A DNA stretch of 64,000 nucleotides from Alkalimarinus sediminis (GCF_026427595.1 NZ_CP101527.1:753001-817000), one strand, 5' to 3'. Positions 53,622-62,524 are shown, counted from the stretch's first letter. Notes: generated by a model from the sequence alone, not told the origin. A program made the numbers and translations.

Positions 53622-54203
53622 TTATGCTGCTAGGTTTTGAGCAACAAAATCCCAGTTTACAAGGTTCCAAAATGCCGTTAAGTATGCAGGACGAGCATTA
53701 CGGTAATCTATGTAGTAAGCGTGCTCCCATAGATCTACAGTGAGTAGTGCAGTCTGGCCTTCAGTCATTGGTGTACCAGCATTGCTAGTGTTTACGATCT
53801 CTAAAGAACCATCAGCGTTCTTAACTAACCAAGTCCAGCTAGCGCCAAAGTTGTTAACGGCTTTATCGTTTAATTGCGCTTGGAACTCTTCGAAAGAACC
53901 AAATGCAGCGTTAATTGCGTCAGCTACAGCGCCTGTTGGTGCACCGCCACCGTTAGGGCTTAGGCAGTTCCAGTAAAAAGTGTGGTTCCAGATCTGTGCA
54001 GCGTTGTTGAATACAGGGCCACTTGAAGACTTAATAATCTCTTCTAGAGTCTTTCCTTCGAACTCAGTACCAGGAACCATACCGTTTAGCTTATCAACAT
54101 AAGTCTTGTGGTGTTTGCCGTGGTGATACTCTAACGTCTCTGCTGAGATGTGAGGTGCTAATGCATCTTGTGCGTAAGGTAGTGCAGGTAGTTCAAAAGC
54201 CAT
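53622..54203 (-). CDS. sodB: Superoxide dismutase, Fe-type
   Basis: 193 residues from ATG 54203 (GGAG 9 nt upstream; an ATG five codons earlier overlaps that site). Disproportionates superoxide in the cytoplasm. N-terminal MAFELPALPYAQDALAPHIS is the typical FeSOD start. Metal ligands are His27, His74, Asp and His in the sequences HHGKHHKTYV, NHTFYWN, DLWEHAYYIDY. Gln in AAQIWNH is the mark of the Fe-type rather than Mn-type. Single-gene unit. Confidence 0.96.
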   Translation of the reverse strand: MAFELPALPYAQDALAPHISAETLEYHHGKHHKTYVDKLNGMVPGTEFEGKTLEEIIKSSSGPVFNNAAQIWNHTFYWNCLSPNGGGAPTGAVADAINAAFGSFEEFQAQLNDKAVNNFGASWTWLVKNADGSLEIVNTSNAGTPMTEGQTALLTVDLWEHAYYIDYRNARPAYLTAFWNLVNWDFVAQNLAA

Positions 54204-54383
54204 GCTGGTCTTCTCCATTGTTTTCTATCAGGAATTGCATTTGTTTTGATTTGATTGGCATCGTTCGAATTTCAGCCAAAGCCTTAGTCTTGATGCTCTA
54301 TTTGATCTACATCAAATCTATGTTGTGGCGAGATAATAGCACTGAAATCTCTGCGTATCTATATGTCTGCTACATATGATTGC

Positions 54384-54416
54384 TACCAACTATTAGATAA
54401 TTTCTAATAGTTGGTA
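54384..54416. other. Perfect 14-bp AT-rich hairpin between purK and sodB
   Basis: TACCAACTATTAGA (54384-54397), loop TAATT, TCTAATAGTTGGTA (54403-54416). There is no U-run after it for purK (minus). It may end the purK message or act as a DNA palindrome. Confidence 0.85.
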
Positions 54417-54443
54417 TAAGGGGCTAATAACGTGAAGGAAATT

Positions 54444-55559
54444 CTAGCTAATGGATGATATGAACTCTGGGCTACCAGGTAAAAATGTGGCCACATTTTT
54501 AACCCTCCATACGAGTTCTTCATAGCTGTCTGCCTGGACCGTGACATGGCCAAGCTTTCTACCTGTACGCTCTTCTTTGCCATAAAGATGAAGGTGAGCA
54601 TATGGTAGTTTGAGTATGGCTTCTTTATCGCCCTTTTCTGCGATGATGTTGATCATACATGTAGGCTTGTTGGCTGCAGTATTACCTAACGGCAGGCCTG
54701 CTATTGCTCTAAGATGGTTCTCAAATTGACTGCTGGCTGCGCCTTCAATTGACCAGTGTCCTGAGTTATGAACTCTTGGAGCCATTTCGTTTGCTATCAG
54801 GCCTTCAGGGGTTTCAAAAAGCTCAAGCGTTAGGATGCCAACGTGATCTAAATCGTTAATCAGCGCTTTAATATGGCTTTCGGCTTGTTGTTGCAGTTCT
54901 GTCGAAACCTTTGGTGCGGGTGCGATTGAGTAGCGAAGAATACCATCATGATGATTATTCTCTGCAAGAGGGTAAAAAGCTACTTCACCGGTAGTCGAAC
55001 GTGCAGCAATAATAGATAACTCACGAGAGAAATTAATAAACGATTCAACGATGACCGCGTCGTGATTAATTGAACTCCATGCTTGCTCAGCATCCGCTAC
55101 ATCTCTCAATACTGCCTGACCTTTTCCGTCATAACCTTCCGTGACAGACTTAGCGACAACAGGACAGCCCAGCTCCGCAGCGGCTTCAGCAAGCTCTTCC
55201 GCACTAGTGGCAACCCGATATTCAGCGGTTGGAATGCCGAGTTCAGTAAACAGGGCTTTCTCTTTGGCTCTGTTTTGGCACACTTCAATAGATTTAGATG
55301 AAGGATATAACGGTTTTAGTTTCTCTATTTTTTGAGTGAGCTCCAGAGGTAGATGCTCAAACTCATAGGTTACAACATCAACTTTATTGAGAAACTCTTC
55401 CAGTTTGGCACCAGAACCGCCTTTATCAACTAAAATATCACCAAAACCAACGCTTGGGGAGCCACTGGTATCGTAAAAACTAAATGACATCTCTAGGGGG
55501 TAGCCTGCTATTGCAAGCATTCGCCCTAACTGACCTGCACCCAATATGCCTACTTTCAT
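54444..55559 (-). CDS. purK: N5-carboxyaminoimidazole ribonucleotide synthase PurK
   Basis: 371 residues, ATP-grasp enzyme; makes N5-CAIR from AIR, ATP and bicarbonate in purine synthesis. Start [20 protein letters not shown] (Rossmann-like nucleotide motif), ATP-grasp region [20 protein letters not shown] and [17 protein letters not shown]. Overlaps purE by 4 nt (ATGA), so the two are co-translated. It gives the substrate for PurE. Confidence 0.97.
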   Translation of the reverse strand: MKVGILGAGQLGRMLAIAGYPLEMSFSFYDTSGSPSVGFGDILVDKGGSGAKLEEFLNKVDVVTYEFEHLPLELTQKIEKLKPLYPSSKSIEVCQNRAKEKALFTELGIPTAEYRVATSAEELAEAAAELGCPVVAKSVTEGYDGKGQAVLRDVADAEQAWSSINHDAVIVESFINFSRELSIIAARSTTGEVAFYPLAENNHHDGILRYSIAPAPKVSTELQQQAESHIKALINDLDHVGILTLELFETPEGLIANEMAPRVHNSGHWSIEGAASSQFENHLRAIAGLPLGNTAANKPTCMINIIAEKGDKEAILKLPYAHLHLYGKEERTGRKLGHVTVQADSYEELVWRVKNVATFLPGSPEFISSIS

Positions 55560-56065
55560 TTTGCCGCTCTCTCAGATTCGCCTCTAGGGTCTGGATTATC
55601 TAGGATTGTTTGCGTTTGATTGGCTCTAAAATCATCAACTGCTTTTTTGATGTCGGCACTCTGTAATGCCAATATCTGACCTGCTAATAGGCCTGCATTG
55701 GTCGCTCCAGCTTTACCAATGGCGAGTGTCCCAACGGCTACTCCTCCCGGCATTTGTGCAATTGATAACAGCGAGTCAACGCCATTTAGCGTTCTCGATT
55801 GAACAGGCACCCCGAGCACGGGCAATGATGTTTGGGAAGCCACCATTCCTGGCAGGTGAGCAGCGCCGCCTGCACCTGCGATGATCACTTGAATACCTTT
55901 AGACTCAGCACTTTTTGCATAATCAAACAATAAGTCTGGTGTACGGTGTGCAGAAACAACCTTGGCTTCGTAAGCAATGCCAAGTTTTTCAAGCATTGTA
56001 GCGGCGTGTTCCATAGTGGGCCAGTCTGACTTAGAACCCATGATTAGGCCAACAAGTGGTTGCAT
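55556..56065 (-). CDS. purE: N5-CAIR mutase PurE
   Basis: 169 residues; converts N5-CAIR into CAIR. Signature [17 protein letters not shown], with [24 protein letters not shown] and VPVQS. The octameric enzyme's active-site His and Ser are present. AGGA 9 nt upstream of the ATG. First gene of the purE-purK operon, with a 258-bp upstream gap shared with the divergent hypothetical gene. Confidence 0.97.
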   Translation of the reverse strand: MQPLVGLIMGSKSDWPTMEHAATMLEKLGIAYEAKVVSAHRTPDLLFDYAKSAESKGIQVIIAGAGGAAHLPGMVASQTSLPVLGVPVQSRTLNGVDSLLSIAQMPGGVAVGTLAIGKAGATNAGLLAGQILALQSADIKKAVDDFRANQTQTILDNPDPRGESERAAK

Positions 56066-56323
56066 TTTGTGTCCTCAAGATAATTCAATGCTTATGGTGA
56101 CTACTATCCAACATTATACAGCGTAGTTTAGCAAAGAGGGTTACTCTTCATAAAACGATATGCTTGATCATTATTGAATGATTATTAGCCAGAAAAAGGG
56201 GCATATAGTAGAGATTCAGCGATTACCATGCAAACTCAATTTACTTTAGCAGCATGGAATCAGATAATTGGTTGCAGTAAAACAATAATTTCTAATGAAA
56301 AAAGTTAATGTTAAGGAGTTTAA

Positions 56324-57193
56324 ATGGAAGGTTTACGACCCGATAGAGATGAAGTCGATAACTTTCAGCGAAGCCGAAAGAGCGGAAAAACCGGGAAGGC
56401 TACAGCGAAACCAAGCGCTAAACCAAGCCTTGAGGTTAGGCCAAACAAGGCTCGTGCTAGTGCTCCAAAGCGTGGAGCGTCTATAAGTGTATGGCTTATG
56501 ATGGTAGTTATAGCCTCGGTGGTCTCTTGGCTTGGGTGGGAAGGCTACCAACAACAGCAGCGAATCAACGCGATGACTGCTGAGCTCAATGATGCGTTGG
56601 TGTTTATCAGGCAGAGCAAGCTATTGATGGCTCGCTTTGAGGGGCAGTTGAGTGAAACAGATGCAGAGCTAGAGGAGAGTGATACCGGCGCTCAAAAGAA
56701 AATGAAATTTCTTGAATCTGAGATTCGCAAACTTTGGGGCATAGCATATGACCGCAATAGAAAGGCAATTGCCGCAAGTGATGAATTAATAAAAGAGCAA
56801 GCAAAAGAACTAAAAAACATATCTGCTTCCCTGAAGAAGCAAACGCAAAGTATGGCTGATCTAGCCACGAAGACAGACAAAAGTGTCACTTCAGCGGTTG
56901 CTTTGCAATCTGAAGTCATTCTGTTGCGCGAGTTAAATGACCAATTGTCTGCTCAGCTAAAAGCGATCGAAGATGCATCAAGTAGCGCTATTGCTGAAAT
57001 CAGGCAAAGTGTTGAGGCATTAAAAAATGCCCCATCTGTTGAGGGGCGGGTACGTATGAATGAGGTAGCTATTGAGGCGATTGACGCGTCCAGGCTGCAA
57101 TTAAATGAGCGTATTGTCGCCCTCGATCGTCGTTTGAATGACCTCCAGTTGTCGGTTAAGTCGGCGCAACCAACGACTAAGACTGCGCCTTAG
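56324..57193 (+). CDS. Coiled-coil membrane protein of unknown function
   Basis: 289 residues, AAGGAG 7 nt upstream of the ATG. The N-terminal 45 residues are basic and Pro/Lys/Ser-rich (cytoplasmic). One TM helix (about 50-70, SISVWLMMVVIASVVSWLGW) is followed by a long coiled coil in the periplasm (about 75-285). Heptad-like regions include LLMARFEGQLSETDAELEES, KELKNISASLKKQTQSMADL and RIVALDRRLNDLQLSVK. No domain recognised. The architecture suits an envelope scaffold. It stands alone. Confidence 0.8.
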   Translation: MEGLRPDRDEVDNFQRSRKSGKTGKATAKPSAKPSLEVRPNKARASAPKRGASISVWLMMVVIASVVSWLGWEGYQQQQRINAMTAELNDALVFIRQSKLLMARFEGQLSETDAELEESDTGAQKKMKFLESEIRKLWGIAYDRNRKAIAASDELIKEQAKELKNISASLKKQTQSMADLATKTDKSVTSAVALQSEVILLRELNDQLSAQLKAIEDASSSAIAEIRQSVEALKNAPSVEGRVRMNEVAIEAIDASRLQLNERIVALDRRLNDLQLSVKSAQPTTKTAP

Positions 57194-57203
57194 TCAGTAA
57201 ACG

Positions 57204-57257
57204 CCTCAATCACAAGGTTCTCTCTAGAGGAGGCCTGTGGTTGAGGAGTTTGTTTTA
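57204..57257 (+). terminator. Terminator after the coiled-coil gene
   Basis: CCTCAATCACA (57204-57214) pairs with TGTGGTTGAGG (57236-57246) with one G-U pair, then GAGTTTGTTTT. Long loop of 21 nt, partly paired. Confidence 0.7.
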
Positions 57258-57306
57258 GAAGGTACTTATTATGGAGTCATACGTGTTGTTAGGTAAAAGG
57301 TGACAA

Positions 57307-58251
57307 ATGAAAGAGTCTCTATCAGCTGAGAGTTTACTTCAGCGCTTAATCGAGAAGCCCCCTGCTATAAGGGCGGGTGGTGAGTCTATTGTGGAGTGGT
57401 ATCATCAGCTTAGGCTTAATAGTGACCTCTCTGTATCAGATGATCTTGATGCGCTGACAGGTGGCTTCTATGCCAATAGTGTAGGCCAGGCGTTTGTTTA
57501 TGGCTACGAAGTGGCAATCCAGCGTCTAACGGGGCTGGATACGAAAGAGCAGTTAGCTGCTTTTTGTGTTACCGAAAATAAAAGTACTCATCCGCAATCT
57601 ATGCAAGTCTCATTGATAGAAGAGGGTGATAAGCTGCTATTAAGTGGAAAAAAGGACTTTGTAACACTGGCTAGCGACACCAAATGGTTGCTGGTTGCGG
57701 CAAAGTTTGGGATTTTGGACTCTGGCCGTAATCAAATAAAGTTGATAAAAGTTGATGCTTCTCTGCCGGGAGTAAATATTAAAATACTGCCACCATTGCC
57801 ATTTATTCCCGAAGTGGGACATGGTGTTGTAACGTTTGACTCCGTATCGATTGATCAACGTGATCTTTTTTTAGGCGATGGTTACGGTGATTATGTTAAG
57901 CTGTTTCGTTGGATTGAAGATATTAATGTGTTTATTTCTCTGTCTGGGTATTTGCTAAAAATAGCGCTAGTTTATCAGTGGCCTTTAGCATCAAGAGTAG
58001 AGATTATTTCAATATTGACATCGCTGCTAGGGATGCTGTCAGCGGGGGCGAATGAACCTATCGCTCATATAGCTTTTTATGACCAAGTCGCTCGGCTAGA
58101 GCGTTGGCTTGAACAGTATGATGATGCCTGGCAATCAGTAGATGTGGCAGTATCAGCAGCTTGGAAAAGAGATCGAGGGCTGTTAAAAATTGCTAGCTAC
58201 GCTCGGTCGGCCAGGTATAAAAAGGCGCTGAGTCGTTTGGCGCTTGTGTAA
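57307..58251 (+). CDS. Acyl-CoA dehydrogenase-like protein, no catalytic residue
   Basis: 314 residues, AAGGTG upstream of the ATG. Middle sequence AFCVTENKSTHPQSMQVSLI and LLLSGKKDFVTLASDTKWLL resembles the acyl-CoA dehydrogenase FAD-loop and beta-domain patterns (xxTExEAGSD and xxNGxKxFIT). The start and end are shorter than in active enzymes and the EGT motif is absent. C-terminal half is helical with basic residues (KRDRGLLKIASYARSARYKK). It is probably a non-enzymatic relative; function unknown. Flanked by unrelated genes. Confidence 0.65.
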   Translation: MKESLSAESLLQRLIEKPPAIRAGGESIVEWYHQLRLNSDLSVSDDLDALTGGFYANSVGQAFVYGYEVAIQRLTGLDTKEQLAAFCVTENKSTHPQSMQVSLIEEGDKLLLSGKKDFVTLASDTKWLLVAAKFGILDSGRNQIKLIKVDASLPGVNIKILPPLPFIPEVGHGVVTFDSVSIDQRDLFLGDGYGDYVKLFRWIEDINVFISLSGYLLKIALVYQWPLASRVEIISILTSLLGMLSAGANEPIAHIAFYDQVARLERWLEQYDDAWQSVDVAVSAAWKRDRGLLKIASYARSARYKKALSRLALV

Positions 58252-58370
58252 AAAAAGGGGGGGCAAAATGGCCTCAAGAGGCTAGCCATTGCAGCTTGGC
58301 CTCTTTGAATTGGGTGATTGAAGAAGTCGCTTGTTTTGGGGTGAGATATGTGCGCTCGCTACAAAGAGAC

Positions 58371-59102
58371 TTACTGCACTGCTAATCCTACCTCCAACGC
58401 TTCAAACCAATCTAGAAACTTACCTACGTTTTCACCGCGGAAGATTCTACCGTGTTGCGGCACCATCATTTCTATATCCAGTTTTCTAACCCTGCGTATC
58501 CAGTCTTGTTTGGCGCGGTTAGAGGGCATCCAACGTTGATGAAATAGCTGCATTTTATCAATTTGGTCGTTAAAATTTTCTATCTCAAAAGGTGCTTCTG
58601 GCGGCTCGAGCGCAGCGCCTATATCTCCTGAGAAGAGAATTTTGGCGACAGGGTCGTAGACATTAAAATTGCCAGAGGAGTGCAGGTAGTGGGCCGGGAT
58701 CAGTTGTAGATCGATATTACCTACTCGAATGGTTTCTCCTTGATCTCGTATAGGCGCATATTCGATATTATTCATGCCGAAGTGTCGAACGAACCCTTCC
58801 CACAGCCACGGACAGTGGAGTTTTGCATTGGGTAAAACCTGATCCCAAAGACCGAGAGAAGATATGATGTCTGGGTCTTGGTGTGAGGCAAAGAGGTGAG
58901 TGATGTTCTCAATGGGGACATATTTAAGTGTAGCAGCAAGCATAGGTGCAAATAGTTCGATTCCACCTGGATCTAGCAGAATAGATTGGTCGCCCGAGGT
59001 GATGAGAAACTGGTTAGTATCAATGATTTTTTCGGGCTTCCCCGGGTCTCGGCCAAACATTATCCAGCGGTGGTTTTCATTGTAGAGCGTTGTTGCCTGC
59101 AT
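58371..59102 (-). CDS. MBL-fold oxygen-binding di-iron domain protein (ODP)
   Basis: 243 residues. Metallo-beta-lactamase fold of the flavo-di-iron type: LLDPGGIELFAPML, metal motif SHQDPDI (His74, Asp76, Asp78), then AHYLHSSGNF (His138 or 141), FSGDIG (Asp160) and VPQHGRIF (His about 218). This is the ODP group, in which a di-iron site binds oxygen; the Treponema denticola homologue serves chemotaxis. No flavodoxin domain or membrane segment. It lies 25 nt downstream of a chemoreceptor-like gene on the same strand, making a two-gene unit. Confidence 0.85.
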   Translation of the reverse strand: MQATTLYNENHRWIMFGRDPGKPEKIIDTNQFLITSGDQSILLDPGGIELFAPMLAATLKYVPIENITHLFASHQDPDIISSLGLWDQVLPNAKLHCPWLWEGFVRHFGMNNIEYAPIRDQGETIRVGNIDLQLIPAHYLHSSGNFNVYDPVAKILFSGDIGAALEPPEAPFEIENFNDQIDKMQLFHQRWMPSNRAKQDWIRRVRKLDIEMMVPQHGRIFRGENVGKFLDWFEALEVGLAVQ

Positions 59103-59127
59103 GATGTTCTATTCTCTTTCTATGCTG

Positions 59128-59730
59128 TTATTTTTGATTTCCCAATAATGAAATTGAGTGAGATACGTGCTCTTTTATCTTGTTGGCCATTACCTGAATG
59201 CCGTCAGCCATTTCAACTAAATGCCCCTGAAACTCACCGGTTCTAACGGCTTCTAGCTTTGAGGTGACGGCGATTACATCAATTGCTCGCATGTGCTGTT
59301 GTATTTCACCAAGCTTGTTGCGTAACTCGCTCATTAGCTGACCAAAACGGTAGTCTAGTAACTTCTGCTTTTCATTGATTTCTGTGATAAAAAATACGAT
59401 GTCGTTTTGGTGTGTTGCACTTTCTGCCTGGTCGTAAGCAAGCTTGAGGTTGGTTAATACAGAGCTATTGCGCCACTCAACGACAGAGTGGGTCGATATT
59501 TCAAGTGCTGTTATGTTGATTGACTTCGCCAGCGTAATGGTTTCATTGGCTAACTCATCATAGAAGTTAGCAATGACCGCAAGCCCGGCTGCTTGACTAC
59601 CCGCTCTCAAGACGATTGCTCTTGCATTCTTCGACGAAATAGCAAGTTGCCGAGCGACTTGCTGAGCCTGATGAAGCTCTGACGCAATTTGAGCTGCCGC
59701 CACCGTTTGATTGGCGTGATTATCTGACAT
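59128..59730 (-). CDS. Chemoreceptor-like helical protein with two MCP-type signatures
   Basis: 200 residues, all helical, no membrane segment; AAGGTC upstream of the ATG. Residues 35-71 (NARAIVLRAGSQAAGLAVIA and ELANETITLAKSI) match the conserved C-terminal part of the methyl-accepting chemotaxis hairpin (NAAxEAARAGExGRGFAVVA). Residues 150-185 (IDVIAVTSKLEAVRTGEFQG and EMADGIQVMANKI) match again, with about one heptad missing at the tip. There is no ligand-binding domain. It probably forms a four-helix bundle of MCP kind. With the ODP protein encoded next to it, it looks like a chemoreceptor-type partner for an oxygen-sensing module. Confidence 0.65.
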   Translation of the reverse strand: MSDNHANQTVAAAQIASELHQAQQVARQLAISSKNARAIVLRAGSQAAGLAVIANFYDELANETITLAKSINITALEISTHSVVEWRNSSVLTNLKLAYDQAESATHQNDIVFFITEINEKQKLLDYRFGQLMSELRNKLGEIQQHMRAIDVIAVTSKLEAVRTGEFQGHLVEMADGIQVMANKIKEHVSHSISLLGNQK

Positions 59731-60085
59731 AAAACAATGACCTTTATAGTGTTACTTCTCGTCGAATCTAATTCTTTATAACCAATTGTTTAATATCGAA
59801 GTATAGACGAAGGTTTTTGATTGCCTAGTTTTTGACTGAATGATTTGGCATTGAATCTGAGGGGGAATCGGTATTGTTGTTCTGTGGTTAGTTCGAGAGG
59901 AAAATCTTAAGAATTGTTTCAAAATGTATCCTACGACTTGAGGTGCTTCTCAATTTTTAAATCATAAGTTTGTTAATATGTCTAAATTACCTCTAATACT
60001 GTAACTAAATCTAAATAGAAACGTATCTAAATATAGACGTATCTAAATAGGCAGTATTGGTGTTTAGATCTCGGAGTTTACTGAT
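59731..60085. other. 355-bp intergenic region with a threefold 16-bp repeat
   Basis: Between the divergent chemoreceptor-like gene and the lipoprotein gene. It holds imperfect tandem copies of a 16-bp unit ending in TATCTAAAT or AATCTAAAT at 60001-60016, 60017-60032 and 60033-60048. GGAG at about 60072 is the lipoprotein ribosome-binding site. Nothing else is supported. Confidence 0.6.
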
Positions 60086-61036
60086 ATGTTAAAAAGAATA
60101 TTGCAGTTAGCGCTTGTTGCCTTCATTGGGGCTTCTCAAACAGGGTGTTTGTACATGGCATTTGAGAAGCATGGTGGTGCTTTCTTGGTGCGGGTTACAG
60201 GCGAACAGTTCGTTCATATTCCCAATGACCAGTGGGACTCGTCCAATAATGCATTGGTTTATTTTTATCGACCAGATAGCCGTTGGGCGTCTGAAGAGAT
60301 TGATGCGCCCAGTGTTTTTATTGATGATCACCGCTATGTAAGCCTTCGAGCTAACGGATTTACATGGTTAGAGATGGCTCCGGGTCCTAAGCAGATAACA
60401 ATGAGAAGGCCTATCGGTTTATTGTTGGGCTTTGAGGGTCTTGGTAGTTTTTCTTTAAGTAAAATTGTCGATGCTGAGTTTAATTTAGAAGCCGGTAAAG
60501 TCTATTACTTCAGATATTCTGAAATTGAAGCTCCTTCGCAACCAAACCCAGACCTAGACCCTGAAGATGCACTGGCACAAGGGGATATGCAGTTAGTTTC
60601 TCGAGAGGTGGCGATTCAAGAGATTGTCAAAACTCGTTTTCTTGAAAATGAGCCCCCTTTTGCTAAAAACTCAGCTGGCACATCGATTGTAGAGCAGAAC
60701 AAAGAAGACGCTTATGAAAAAGAGAAAGCCAGACTTGAAGCAGCGCACGAAGAGGAGCTAGCGCAACTTAAACTTGATGGGCACTGGAAGAGCACTAAAT
60801 GGTACTGGCCGTTTGGTGGAGGTCCTACCAAGCGCACTGAAGCGGATATTCAGCTTCAGGAGCTAGAAAAGGAGCGAGAAGAGTATCTAGTGGCTTTAGC
60901 TGAAAAGGAAGAAAAAGCTAAAAAACCACGATGGTGGTGGCCTTTTGGCAATAAACAACAAGATGATCAAGCGCAACTGAAGAGAGAGTCAGAAGAGCAG
61001 GTTCAGGTTGTGTCTGCCGTTGGATACAGCCAATAG
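60086..61036 (+). CDS. DUF2846-like lipoprotein with two Trp-rich motifs
   Basis: 316 residues. Signal peptide (about 1-20) with lipobox TGC (residues 19-21), so lipidated and probably at the outer membrane. A DUF2846-like region follows (about 50-170: ALVYFYRPDSRWASEEIDAP, VSLRANGFTWLEMAPG, LEAGKVYYFRYSEI). Then two unusual repeats: KSTKWYWPFGG (about 234-244) and KKPRWWWPFGNK (about 282-293), separated by a Glu/Lys-rich helix. The motif WPFG may anchor the chain in a membrane or another protein. The function of DUF2846 is unknown. Confidence 0.75.
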   Translation: MLKRILQLALVAFIGASQTGCLYMAFEKHGGAFLVRVTGEQFVHIPNDQWDSSNNALVYFYRPDSRWASEEIDAPSVFIDDHRYVSLRANGFTWLEMAPGPKQITMRRPIGLLLGFEGLGSFSLSKIVDAEFNLEAGKVYYFRYSEIEAPSQPNPDLDPEDALAQGDMQLVSREVAIQEIVKTRFLENEPPFAKNSAGTSIVEQNKEDAYEKEKARLEAAHEEELAQLKLDGHWKSTKWYWPFGGGPTKRTEADIQLQELEKEREEYLVALAEKEEKAKKPRWWWPFGNKQQDDQAQLKRESEEQVQVVSAVGYSQ

Positions 61037-61104
61037 CGAATACCAATCGTTAATGCTCAATAGAAATATAACGTTGCTCGCATTAACAAGTGGGCAATAG
61101 TGTC

Positions 61105-61150
61105 TGTTAGTTGCTAGACTGAAATAGCATCAGTTAGTTACTAGACTGAA
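61105..61150 (+). repeat. 18-bp direct repeat, 28 nt apart, downstream of the lipoprotein gene
   Basis: GTTAGTTGCTAGACTGAA at 61105-61123 region and GTTAGTTACTAGACTGAA at 61133-61150, in the 189-bp gap before the next gene. Another short duplicate (CAATAGAAATATA) flanks it. Confidence 0.8.
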
Positions 61151-61225
61151 TGGTAGGCAATAGAAATATAAACGATTTGTTAGGTTATCTACTGTAGGGA
61201 TGGTTGAAAAACCTTAGGAACGGTT

Positions 61226-61615
61226 ATGGATGTAAAAAATGTAGTTGCAGATCGATTGGAGAGGGCTCGCTCGTTCGCTGAAAGCGTTAGAGGGGTTTAC
61301 GAAAAAGCATATCGTCACGCCACTGAAATGCGCAAAGAAGGCATTAGTGAATTAGTGAGAGGGATACAGCCAAGAGTGCAGGCAGCGGTAAAAGAGGGGA
61401 TAGATGAAGCTCGTTCGATCTTAGACGGAGTTAACCAATCGTTGGCTGATAAGGCTATACCCACTTTCAGGAAGGGTGCAGTTTCTAAAGAGCAGTTAGA
61501 GCAAAAGTCGAAACAGGCGCAACTGCAACCCAAAACCAAAAGCGTTAGTGAGTCGACCAAGAAGCCTTCTGCCACAAGAAAAAAGAGTACTAAGAAAACA
61601 CCGGTAAAAAAATAG
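61226..61615 (+). CDS. Small protein with phasin-like helices and Lys-rich tail
   Basis: 129 residues, AGGAACGG upstream of the ATG. Residues 1-75 form amphipathic helices (RLERARSFAESVRGVYEKA and RVQAAVKEGIDEARSILDG), a pattern common in phasins and in apolipoprotein-like proteins. Residues 85-129 are low-complexity and Lys/Ser/Thr-rich (KPSATRKKSTKKTPVKK), like the tails of AlgP or histone-H1-like proteins. It may therefore bind nucleic acid or membranes; both readings are conjecture. Followed by a strong terminator. Confidence 0.7.
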   Translation: MDVKNVVADRLERARSFAESVRGVYEKAYRHATEMRKEGISELVRGIQPRVQAAVKEGIDEARSILDGVNQSLADKAIPTFRKGAVSKEQLEQKSKQAQLQPKTKSVSESTKKPSATRKKSTKKTPVKK

Positions 61616-61682
61616 TGTTATTAGATTGGGTATATTTGCCCAAGATGGTCTGACTATAGCCTAGCGTTGATATTGTTGAACG

Positions 61683-61714
61683 AGCCTCTGCAAATGGATT
61701 GCCGAGGCTTTTTT
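61683..61714 (+). terminator. Rho-independent terminator after the Lys-rich gene
   Basis: AGCCTC (61683-61688) pairs with GAGGCT (61704-61709), then TTTTTT. The stem is short (6 bp) with a 15-nt loop. Confidence 0.75.
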
Positions 61715-61832
61715 AGTTCAGGTATTTTTAGTTTAGGGGGCGGTGTGGTCGCTCAGATGCAGTAGCTCAGGTAAAGTATGACGCTAAGTAAAATCATTAA
61801 CTGTCTCGAACTCTTAGGATGAAACGTGACAG

Positions 61833-62051
61833 TTAAGTGTGCTTCATTCTATTTAGCTGATCCAAAATGGTAACCCTAGAGTCAATCATATCTTGGTATG
61901 TTTTGACTAAGTCCTCTTGGCCTTTTAATGAGGCTCGTTTAATGATAACGAGACGTCTCTCATATAAGTTTATCTCTTCGGTTAACATTTTCTTTACGAT
62001 ATCGACTTGATAGTGATGCCCCTGGAAGTGGATCTCCTGCGCACGCCCCAT
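61833..62051 (-). CDS. Small hypothetical protein, 72 aa
   Basis: AAGGAGAG lies 7 nt upstream of ATG 62051, so expression is likely. The N-terminal 20 residues contain HFQGHHYQVDIVKK, with three His. The rest is an alternating charged and hydrophobic helix (LTEEINLYERRLVIIKRASL and DMIDSRVTILDQLNRMK). No family recognised. Single gene upstream of the tRNA array on the opposite strand. Confidence 0.6.
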   Translation of the reverse strand: MGRAQEIHFQGHHYQVDIVKKMLTEEINLYERRLVIIKRASLKGQEDLVKTYQDMIDSRVTILDQLNRMKHT

Positions 62052-62399
62052 AGCTCTCTCCTTGTAAGTTTAGTTGACCCTGTTCTACTCCAATAAAAGG
62101 GTTTCTTGGCACGCTCTTATTAGGTCATATGGCTCTTATTGTTATATGTACGCTTTTGCTTGTACTTTGCTTTTGCTTTCTTATCTATTCGTATTTGAAT
62201 AAAAGCATCAAACTGGTTACTAAAAGTTAAGCGTCAACCTGAAATATAGTCAGTGGGTGAAATATAATCCAATGCGTATTCATAATTAATTGGCTGCAGG
62301 TTTGATCTTCTTAGTCGCTTAAAATATAAGCAATTATTTTTGAAAATCAGAATATTTCCAAAATAGGCCTGTTTTTTTAAAAAAGTTGGAAGAATGCAT
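62052..62399. other. Gene-free region upstream of the tRNA array
   Basis: About 350 bp, AT-rich, between the divergent small hypothetical gene and the tRNA promoter. The run AAAATAGGCCTGTTTTTTTAAAAAA-like AT tract near 62360-62385 could be an UP element of the tRNA promoter. Nothing else is supported. Confidence 0.4.
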
Positions 62400-62427
62400 T
62401 TGACACTTTGCCAAGAATCAGTAGAAT
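62400..62427 (+). promoter_or_regulatory. Sigma-70 promoter of the tRNA-Val/Asp array
   Basis: TTGACA at 62400-62405, 16-bp spacer, TAGAAT at 62422-62427, GC-rich discriminator (GCGCATC) typical of stable RNA genes. The first tRNA begins 21 nt downstream. Confidence 0.88.
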
Positions 62428-62448
62428 GCGCATCTCCAATACGGGTTG

Positions 62449-62524
62449 GGGTGGTTAGCTCAGCTGGGAGAGCATCGCCCTTACAAGGCGAGGGTCACAG
62501 GTTCGATCCCTGTACCACCCACCA
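62449..62524 (+). tRNA. tRNA-Val (TAC), copy 1
   Basis: 76 nt with CCA. Acceptor GGGTGGT with ACCACCC; anticodon loop CTTACAA, anticodon TAC. All arms are regular. Confidence 0.95.
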
